Of a DNA stretch of 11,471 nt, positions 6,896-11,471 are shown in pieces. The position numbers were made by a program, and so were the translations under genes. Numbering within the stretch: position 1 is the stretch's first letter; each line of letters starts with the position of its first letter. Below the pieces are notes generated by a model. It was given only the letters and a program-made list of their open reading frames with translations, ran no database searches and was not told the DNA's origin. This stretch comes from Candidatus Omnitrophota bacterium (GTDB lineage Bacteria; Omnitrophota; Gorgyraeia; Tantalellales; Tantalellaceae). Location of the stretch: NCBI GenBank assembly GCA_023142805.1, contig JAGLIU010000088.1, positions 1-11,471 on the forward strand. Reading direction: 5' to 3'.

Positions 6896-6981
6896 GGGGT
6901 AAAAGTCTTTATCTATTCGGCTTGTCTGATTTGTTGGCCGTTGATTTGGAGTACAATTTTGAAGGAGTATTTTTCGCCTTA

Positions 6982-7024
6982 CAAATGTTACATTTTCTTG
7001 CCTGGCAAGAAAATGTAACATTTG
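6982..7024. repeat. Perfect 43-base palindrome
   Basis: Arms of 21 bases (6982-7002 and 7004-7024) are exact reverse complements around one unpaired base, T7003; the arms start CAAATGTTACATTTT. The following bases are GGGGTGAG, so there is no U-run and it is not a standard intrinsic terminator in either orientation. It could be a mobile short palindromic unit, an RNA hairpin stabilising the upstream mRNA, or a protein-binding site. Confidence 0.85.
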
Positions 7025-7041
7025 GGGTGAGATATAGTAGG

Positions 7042-7090
7042 AGATTTCTGCACTTCCTCGGACATTGCGTTCTCGGTCGCTCAGGTGACA
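7042..7090 (-). repeat. Divergent dispersed repeat, inverted orientation
   Basis: On the minus strand this reads TGTCACCTGAGCGACC..., ending in AGAAATCT. It resembles a widespread bacterial intergenic repeat with a TGTCA start and an ATCT end. It is paired with a second copy on the plus strand at 7154-7205. Confidence 0.5.
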
Positions 7091-7104
7091 GAGGAAAGTA
7101 AAAA

Positions 7105-7139
7105 GGTTAAAGGCTAAGGGCTAGAGGTTAAAGGATAGG
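7105..7139 (+). repeat. Heptad tandem repeat, five units
   Basis: Consecutive seven-base units GGTTAAA, GGCTAAG, GGCTAGA, GGTTAAA, GGATAGG (7105-7139) share the pattern GGnTARn. They sit exactly between the two inverted dispersed repeat copies. Period seven is similar to the AT-rich tract at 4455-4499. Confidence 0.65.
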
Positions 7140-7153
7140 AAGGTTTTCAACAT

Positions 7154-7205
7154 TGTCATTTCGCTTGTTCCGAACGAAGTTGAGGGGAACGGAGGCGAGA
7201 GATCT
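7154..7205 (+). repeat. Divergent dispersed repeat, plus orientation
   Basis: TGTCATTTCGCTTGTTCCG... ending in GGCGAGAGATCT. It has the same TGTCA start and ATCT end as the inverted copy at 7042-7090, with several internal differences and a short internal GTTCC/GGAAC pairing. Together they make a large imperfect inverted repeat around the heptad units. Confidence 0.5.
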
Positions 7206-7295
7206 GAGAAAGACAAATATATTTTTAACTAATGTCTGTTTTTAAGAATGATAATCCAATGTAGGGGCGGAATATTGGGGTGGAATATCGGTCGA

Positions 7296-7324
7296 TTGAC
7301 AAAAATATACATATGTGTTACCAT
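7296..7324 (+). promoter_or_regulatory. rpsO promoter
   Basis: A perfect -35 (TTGACA, 7296-7301), a 17-base spacer and a -10 TACCAT (7319-7324) with an upstream TG (7316-7317) giving an extended -10. Transcription would start near 7331, leaving a leader of about 85 bases before rpsO. A 13-base repeat overlaps the end of the -10. Confidence 0.65.
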
Positions 7325-7376
7325 GATAATCCAATTATCGTAAAAATATGGGGATCTTGGTGTTCAGGAGGTTCCT
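7325..7376 (+). promoter_or_regulatory. rpsO leader with two short hairpins
   Basis: The leader includes GATAAT-CCA-ATTATC (7325-7339), which could form a small hairpin at the start of the transcript, and AGGA-GGT-TCCT (7366-7376), which hides an AGGAGG Shine-Dalgarno-like sequence that has no start codon in range. S15 represses its own mRNA in several bacteria through leader structures, so a regulatory role is plausible but unproven. Confidence 0.3.
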
Positions 7377-7402
7377 ATAAATAGAATTATAATAGTAAAG
7401 GC

Positions 7403-7410
7403 GGAGGTGA
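7403..7410 (+). promoter_or_regulatory. Strong Shine-Dalgarno for rpsO
   Basis: GGAGGTGA, an almost ideal anti-SD match, lies 5 bases before the ATG at 7416. An in-frame GTG at 7407 lies inside this sequence and is rejected as start. Confidence 0.85.
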
Positions 7411-7415
7411 AAAGA

Positions 7416-7685
7416 ATGTCGATAGTAAAAGCAAAAAAACAGGAGATCATTAATGATCATAAAAAACATGATACAGATACAGGTTCTCCCGAGGTGCAGA
7501 TAGCTCTTTTGAGTGAAAGAATAGTTAGCTTAACCGAACATTTCAAAAAACACAAGAAAGACCATCATTCAAGAAGAGGCTTATTGATGCTGGTCAATAA
7601 GAGAAGGAAGCTTCTTAGTTATTTAAAATCAAAGGATAGTGATAAATATCAAGGTCTTATAAAAAAACTGGGTCTGAGAAAATAA
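7416..7685 (+). CDS. rpsO: 30S ribosomal protein S15
   Basis: Small-subunit ribosomal protein that binds 16S rRNA in the central domain and starts platform assembly. With the ATG at 7416 the protein is 89 residues, exactly the usual length. The signature blocks are present: DTGSPEVQ (21-28), [19 protein letters not shown] (39-57) and RRKLLSYLK, ending in LGLRK. The start is decided by GGAGGTGA at 7403-7410. It has its own promoter, and its leader may carry autoregulation. The polynucleotide phosphorylase gene follows after 66 bases, as in many bacteria, where the two are co-transcribed. No clear terminator separates them. Confidence 0.98.
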   Translation: MSIVKAKKQEIINDHKKHDTDTGSPEVQIALLSERIVSLTEHFKKHKKDHHSRRGLLMLVNKRRKLLSYLKSKDSDKYQGLIKKLGLRK

Positions 7686-7751
7686 GCCCAAAAAACTTAA
7701 AACGCAAAAAATGTTTAAAAAAATGAAGTAAAGCAAAGGAGAAAGATTATA

Positions 7752-9842
7752 GTGATAGAGAAAATTAGTACCCAACTTGGGGGCAAAGAGGTAATGATCG
7801 AAACCGGTAAGCTGGCTAAACAGGCGGATGGTTCCGTAACAATTCAATGTGGTGGGACTATGGTGTTGGTGACATGTTGTTGCGCGCGTAGTGCCAGAGA
7901 AAAAATGAGTTTTTTCCCTTTAACCGTTGAATATCAAGAAAAAACGTACGCCGCGGGAAGGATTCCCGGGGGGTTCTTCAAACGGGAAGGACGTCCTACA
8001 GAAAAAGAAATACTGACTTCCAGGATGATAGACCGGCCGATAAGGCCTCTTTTTCCGGAGGGGATGCTTAATGATGTGCAGGTAGTAGCTACCGTATTGT
8101 CGTCAGACGGTAAGAACGATTCGGATATACTGGCTATTATAGGTACTTCGGCGGCTCTTACCATATCGGACATACCTTTCAACGGACCTATCGGAGGCGC
8201 GAGGGTAGGACTTATCAATGATGAGTTTGTTGTTAATCCTACATTTGAGGAGATGGAAGAGAGTGTGCTTGATCTTATTGTAGTTGCCAATGAAAAAGGC
8301 GTAGTAATGCTTGAAGCCGGAGCCGATAAGATCGCTGAAGCCAAAGTTATCGAAGGTATTAAAAAAGCGCAAGAGGCGATTAAACCGGTTATTGAAATGC
8401 AGAAGGAACTGCAAAAAAAGATCGGCAGAGCAAAACGGGAAGACATAACTGTAAGTCAAAAGAACGAAGAGATATTTCAAAAGGTTAAAGACAGTTCTTT
8501 TGATGAATTGAAGACAATATGTCAGATATCCGGTAAGCAGGATAGAACTGAAAAACGCAAAGAACTCAAAGCACGTTTGATAGAAACGTTAACTACCGAA
8601 GAAAATGAAGGAACAATTCAGTCCGATTTGGGTGACGCGTTGGAAGCTCTCGAAAAAGAGATATTGAGAGATGTTGTGCTTAATGAGAAAAAACGTATTG
8701 ACGGCAGGAAGTTTGATGAAATTCGACCGTTATCGTCAGAGATAAATCTTCTTCCGAATACACATGGCAGTGGACTTTTTACCAGAGGTGAAACGCAGGC
8801 TTTAGCCGCGATAACACTGGGGACAAGCGCGGACGAACAAAGAATAGAAACGCTTAAGGGGCAGGGGGTGAAGTCATTTATGCTTCATTATAATTTCCCT
8901 CCTTTTAGTGTTGGGGAAACCCGTCCGATGAGAGGTCCCGGAAGACGTGAGATAGGGCATGGCGCGCTTGCGGAAAAAGCTTTGAAAGCGGTGCTCCCTT
9001 CAAGCGAAGAGTTTCCTTATACCATACGTTTGGTGTCGGAGATACTCGAGTCTAACGGGTCAAGTTCCATGGCGACAGTTTGCGCCGGTTCATTGTCTTT
9101 GATGGGTAGCGGTGTGCCGATAAAGGATGCTGTAAGCGGTATTGCCATGGGTCTTGTTAAAGGTGACAATGGTTACGCTATTCTTACGGATATCGCGGGA
9201 GCCGAGGACCATTTTGGTGATATGGACTTTAAGTCCGCGGGGACGAAAGACGGTGTTACCGCGGTTCAGATGGATCTTAAGGTGCAGGGTATCAGTTATG
9301 AACTGCTTGAAGAGGCTTTTGCTCAGGCTAAGAAAGCCAGAATGGAAATACTTGACCATATGAACAAAACTGTTGATAAACCGTCGGAGGATATCGCGGC
9401 ACACGCGCCGAGGATAGTATCGGTAAAACTTCCGACAGATAAAATAGGTGGTGTGATCGGTCCGGGAGGTAAGATGATACGTAAGATCATAGCCGATACC
9501 GGAGCGGATATCAATATTGATGATGACGGTATATGTCAGATCGCGTCAGCGGATAAAGAGTCTTTGGATAAAGCTTTAGAGTGGGTGAAAGGATTGATCG
9601 CGGAACCCGAAGTCGGCAAGATCTATGACGCGAAGATCGTAAAGATCATGAATTTCGGTGCTTTTTGTGAATATATGCCGGGTAAAGAAGGGCTTGTACA
9701 CGTGTCCGAACTTTCCAACGAGTATGTAAAAGACGCTGCTAGTTGTGTAAAAGAGGGACAGGAAGTAAAAGTCAAACTTATAGGTATAGATGATCAGGGT
9801 CGTGTTAAGCTTAGTATAAAACAAGCTGAAGAGAAAAAATAA
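7752..9842 (+). CDS. pnp: Polyribonucleotide nucleotidyltransferase (PNPase)
   Basis: Phosphorolytic 3'-to-5' exoribonuclease that degrades mRNA to nucleoside diphosphates and acts in the RNA degradosome; it forms a trimeric ring. The 696 residues show the full layout: first RNase PH domain (about 10-140), helical linker domain (about 145-300), second RNase PH domain (about 310-530) with the catalytic segment EDHFGDMDF (D486, D490, D492), a KH domain with GPGG (570-573), and a C-terminal S1 domain (about 621-692). No truncation is seen. The start is GTG at 7752 with AAGGAG (7736-7741) about 10 bases upstream. It follows rpsO and probably shares a transcript. Confidence 0.98.
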   Translation: MIEKISTQLGGKEVMIETGKLAKQADGSVTIQCGGTMVLVTCCCARSAREKMSFFPLTVEYQEKTYAAGRIPGGFFKREGRPTEKEILTSRMIDRPIRPLFPEGMLNDVQVVATVLSSDGKNDSDILAIIGTSAALTISDIPFNGPIGGARVGLINDEFVVNPTFEEMEESVLDLIVVANEKGVVMLEAGADKIAEAKVIEGIKKAQEAIKPVIEMQKELQKKIGRAKREDITVSQKNEEIFQKVKDSSFDELKTICQISGKQDRTEKRKELKARLIETLTTEENEGTIQSDLGDALEALEKEILRDVVLNEKKRIDGRKFDEIRPLSSEINLLPNTHGSGLFTRGETQALAAITLGTSADEQRIETLKGQGVKSFMLHYNFPPFSVGETRPMRGPGRREIGHGALAEKALKAVLPSSEEFPYTIRLVSEILESNGSSSMATVCAGSLSLMGSGVPIKDAVSGIAMGLVKGDNGYAILTDIAGAEDHFGDMDFKSAGTKDGVTAVQMDLKVQGISYELLEEAFAQAKKARMEILDHMNKTVDKPSEDIAAHAPRIVSVKLPTDKIGGVIGPGGKMIRKIIADTGADINIDDDGICQIASADKESLDKALEWVKGLIAEPEVGKIYDAKIVKIMNFGAFCEYMPGKEGLVHVSELSNEYVKDAASCVKEGQEVKVKLIGIDDQGRVKLSIKQAEEKK

Positions 9843-9851
9843 CCAATTTTA

Positions 9852-9885
9852 CCCCTTGTCTCTTTTCAAAGAGAGGGACAAGGGG
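9852..9885. repeat. Stem-loop between pnp and dut
   Basis: CCCCTTGTC (9852-9860) pairs exactly with GACAAGGGG (9877-9885), and an inner TCTT/AAGA pairing (9861-9864, 9869-9872) extends it with a 4-base bulge. No T-run follows; instead the bases ACCTAATG lead to a mini-ORF. It may be a transcript-processing or stability hairpin for the pnp end, or a translation regulator of dut, rather than a terminator. Confidence 0.55.
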
Positions 9886-9890
9886 ACCTA

Positions 9891-9926
9891 ATGAAACAGA
9901 ATACCATTGAAGAAAATAACAGTTAA
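9891..9926 (+). CDS. 11-codon mini-ORF overlapping the dut start
   Basis: ATG 9891 reads MKQNTIEENNS and stops at TAA 9924-9926. AAGGGG lies about 5 bases upstream. The mini-ORF overlaps the beginning of dut in a different frame (dut starts at TTG 9907). It could be a leader peptide that brings ribosomes to the dut start, or it may be chance; the peptide has no recognisable features. Confidence 0.25.
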   Translation: MKQNTIEENNS

Positions 9927-10356
9927 GATCATACGCAAAGGCAACGCCAGAGACTTACCTATTCCATTTTACGCTACGGTTGGTTCCAGTGGTGTAGATC
10001 TATATGCCGATGTGGAAGGTGAGGTTACTATTTCTTCGGGTGAAGTGAAGCTTATTTCATGCGGTATATACATAGAAATGCCGGAAGGTTACGAGGCTCA
10101 GATCAGACCACGCAGCGGTTTAGCGTTAAAACACGGTATCAGTTTGGTGAATACTCCCGGGACTATAGACAGCGATTATCGCGGATTGATCAACCTTATC
10201 ATGATCAATATGGGCAAGGAAGATTTTGTTATAAAACGCGGTCATAGAGTGGCTCAGATGGTGATCAAAGAAGTAACACGTGCTGATTTCGTAGAAGTTG
10301 ACACGATTTGTGAGACTGAGCGTGCCTGCGGGGGGTTTGGGCATACAGGGATATAG
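9907..10356 (+). CDS. dut: Deoxyuridine 5'-triphosphate nucleotidohydrolase (dUTPase)
   Basis: Trimeric enzyme that hydrolyses dUTP to dUMP and pyrophosphate, keeping uracil out of DNA and supplying thymidylate synthesis. All five motifs are visible: GSSGVDLYA (26-34), PRSGLALKHG (68-77), GTIDSDYRG (85-93, D88 catalytic), RVAQ (114-117) and RACGGFGHTG (139-148). The last has alanine where RG is usual and H in place of S/T. The length of 149 fits. The only standard in-frame start after the TGA at 9892-9894 is TTG 9907; no good Shine-Dalgarno precedes it. It lies 64 bases after pnp, beyond a stem-loop and a mini-ORF. Confidence 0.95.
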   Translation: MKKITVKIIRKGNARDLPIPFYATVGSSGVDLYADVEGEVTISSGEVKLISCGIYIEMPEGYEAQIRPRSGLALKHGISLVNTPGTIDSDYRGLINLIMINMGKEDFVIKRGHRVAQMVIKEVTRADFVEVDTICETERACGGFGHTGI

Positions 10357-10436
10357 CGTTGATTTTGTTTCGGGGATAGTTGAAAAATGAAGTTGATCTA
10401 TGACCTAATTTAAGGCAAAGAATTCAGGTATAAGCG

Positions 10437-10450
10437 CGAATTACGAATTA
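10437..10450 (+). repeat. Two-unit heptad repeat CGAATTA
   Basis: CGAATTA (10437-10443) is repeated immediately at 10444-10450, ahead of uppP. It is short, but has the same period seven as two other intergenic tracts in this window. The rest of 10357-10471 shows nothing supportable. Confidence 0.4.
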
Positions 10451-10471
10451 TGTTTCACAAATCACAAAGAA

Positions 10472-11242
10472 ATGTCTATAATTGAAGCCATAATTTCAGG
10501 ACTTGTTCAAGGACTGACAGAATTTCTGCCGGTTTCAAGCTCGGGGCATCTTGCTCTTATTCATAATATATTTGGTTTCGACGTTTCAGATATTTTTTTT
10601 GACATATGTTTGCATTTGGCAACATTAGTGGCGGTTATAGTTTATTTTAGAAAATATATCGCGGGGCTTATTGAACGTCGAGAAGTTATATGGCTGGTAT
10701 ATCTCGGGATCGGTACGGTTCCGGCAGTAATAGCGGCGTTGTTTTTTGAGAATAAGATAACAGCGGTTTTTGGCGATCCTGTAAAGGTGTCGGGAATGTT
10801 AATAGTTACGGCATTTGTTCTTTTTGCGGGGCAAGCTGCTCTTTTAGTGAAAAGAGTTTCTCGGCCGGAGGCTACTATGGGCAGATCTGTAATTGTAGGT
10901 ATAGCCCAAGCTTTCGCGTTGGTTCCCGGGATATCGCGCAGCGGAGCGACTATTTCGGCAGGTATGGTAACCGGGATGGGCCAGGAAGAGGCTTTCAGGT
11001 TTTCGTTTCTTTTATCAATACCGGCTATATCCGGAGCGTTTCTGTACAAAATACTGACTCAAGATCATATGGAATTTGCTTTCAGTGCCGGGATCAATTA
11101 TATTATAGGAATGATATGTGCTTTTGTTATGGGACTGATAAGTTTGAACATTCTTAAGCGCGTGATCATAGCTAAAAAATTATATATTTTCGGGATTTAT
11201 TGTCTTGCGGCGGGTGTGGCAGGAATACTATTTTTGAGATAA
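10472..11242 (+). CDS. uppP: Undecaprenyl-diphosphatase
   Basis: Integral inner-membrane phosphatase (BacA/UppP family) that removes a phosphate from undecaprenyl diphosphate and so recycles the lipid carrier of peptidoglycan synthesis; overexpression gives bacitracin resistance. The 256 residues match the family length. Key motifs are GLTEFLPVSSSGHL (14-27), with E17, S22-S24 and H26, and PGISRSGAT (152-160), with R156. Several hydrophobic helices cover the rest. The start at ATG 10472 has no evident Shine-Dalgarno. It lies 115 bases after dut and 14 bases before ftsK, so it may be transcribed with ftsK. A CGAATTA repeat lies upstream. Confidence 0.95.
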   Translation: MSIIEAIISGLVQGLTEFLPVSSSGHLALIHNIFGFDVSDIFFDICLHLATLVAVIVYFRKYIAGLIERREVIWLVYLGIGTVPAVIAALFFENKITAVFGDPVKVSGMLIVTAFVLFAGQAALLVKRVSRPEATMGRSVIVGIAQAFALVPGISRSGATISAGMVTGMGQEEAFRFSFLLSIPAISGAFLYKILTQDHMEFAFSAGINYIIGMICAFVMGLISLNILKRVIIAKKLYIFGIYCLAAGVAGILFLR

Positions 11243-11256
11243 TACGGAGATGTAAG

Positions 11257-11471
11257 GTGGATCAGATAAGAAAAAATGAGATAATCGCGGTTATTTTATT
11301 CGCAGTAAGTCTTTTTCTGTTTTTAAGTCTTTTTACATTCAATAGCAATGACCTTTCCTTTTATACAAGTGATTCAAATACGGTTTTAAGGAATGTGACA
11401 GGTGTGGTAGGCGCGTACGTCGGGGGAGTGTTACTTTTTCTTATGGGTAAAGCTGCTTATGTAGCGCCGAT
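11257..11471 (+). CDS. ftsK: FtsK/SpoIIIE-type DNA translocase, N-terminal part (cut by window end)
   Basis: Only the first 71 codons are inside the window; the gene continues past 11471. The start is GTG 11257, with GGAG (11246-11249) 7 bases upstream. The sequence starts MDQIRKNEIIAVILFAVSLF, then has DLSFYTSDSN and RNVTGVVGAYVGGVLLFLMG. This is the N-terminal membrane domain of FtsK, with the first helix at about residues 9-28 and the second at about 48-68. The DLSFYTSDSN loop, followed by a GxxGAY helix, is typical of the family. FtsK pumps DNA at the division septum to complete chromosome segregation. The motor and gamma domains cannot be seen, so assignment rests on the membrane domain alone. 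Confidence 0.85.
   Translation, partial: MDQIRKNEIIAVILFAVSLFLFLSLFTFNSNDLSFYTSDSNTVLRNVTGVVGAYVGGVLLFLMGKAAYVAP

Larger units (their letters stand above)
6896..7295. other. Gene-free 400-base stretch rich in short repeats
   Basis: No coding region is supportable here. It holds, in order, 86 bases of unremarkable sequence, a perfect 43-base palindrome (6982-7024), a TGTCA...-type repeat in inverted orientation (7042-7090), five heptad units (7105-7139), a second divergent copy (7154-7205), and the first copy of a 13-base direct repeat (7248-7260). The rpsO promoter follows at 7296. No clear intrinsic terminator for the upstream gene is visible. Confidence 0.7.

Noticed and set aside
6982..7024. 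Intrinsic terminator for the pseudohydrolase gene
   Set aside because: The palindrome is followed by GGGGTGAG, not a T-run, in the transcribed direction.
6896..7415. CRISPR array or tRNA in the long intergenic region
   Set aside because: Repeats have no regular spacers of 30-40 bases, and no cloverleaf with a CCA-type end or T-loop pattern was seen.
7934..8446. Long minus-strand frame inside pnp
   Set aside because: It mirrors the codon pattern of pnp; its product is low-complexity with no recognisable domain.
9142..9363. Plus-strand frame inside pnp
   Set aside because: Entirely within conserved catalytic pnp sequence in another frame.

Overview
This window carries a tightly packed, single-strand stretch of bacterial chromosome: every supportable gene is on the + strand. 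It looks like a Gram-negative-type bacterium of moderate-to-low GC. The mix of a bacterial PC4-like protein, DUF4416, a YjbQ-family protein, PilZ proteins and rpsO-pnp-dut upstream of ftsK suggests an uncultured lineage such as Omnitrophota or a planctomycete/deltaproteobacterial relative. That lineage guess is inference from gene content, not a demonstrated assignment.

Left part (1-2094): a LeuT-like sodium:neurotransmitter-symporter-family amino-acid transporter is followed, with a 4-base ATGA overlap, by an unlisted 34-residue single-pass membrane protein that resembles the small companion subunits of such transporters. A strong extended -10 promoter then drives a 77-residue PC4-like single-strand nucleic-acid-binding protein.

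Middle part (2171-4326): a compact five-gene cluster encodes a PilZ protein, a HIT-family hydrolase, a second PilZ protein, a YjbQ/UPF0047 protein and a DUF4416 protein, with gaps of 6 to 22 bases. Both PilZ proteins keep the c-di-GMP-binding signature. The next module (4500-6895) is two translationally coupled genes. One encodes a membrane-anchored beta-rich protein. The other encodes a membrane-anchored protein with a unique N-terminal domain and a C-terminal alpha/beta-hydrolase fold whose nucleophile position appears to be lysine. This pair is the best candidate for something undescribed.

A 500-base gene-free stretch (6896-7415) is dense in short repeats: a perfect 43-base palindrome, two divergent inverted copies of a TGTCA...AGATCT-type repeat, a heptad tandem repeat, and a 13-base direct repeat flanking the rpsO promoter.

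Right part (7416-11471): rpsO, pnp, dut, uppP and the 5' end of ftsK form a housekeeping series (ribosome assembly, RNA turnover, dUTP removal, cell-wall lipid carrier recycling, chromosome segregation). dut uses a TTG start with no good ribosome-binding site and overlaps an 11-codon mini-ORF. Seven-base-period repeats recur in three separate intergenic regions.
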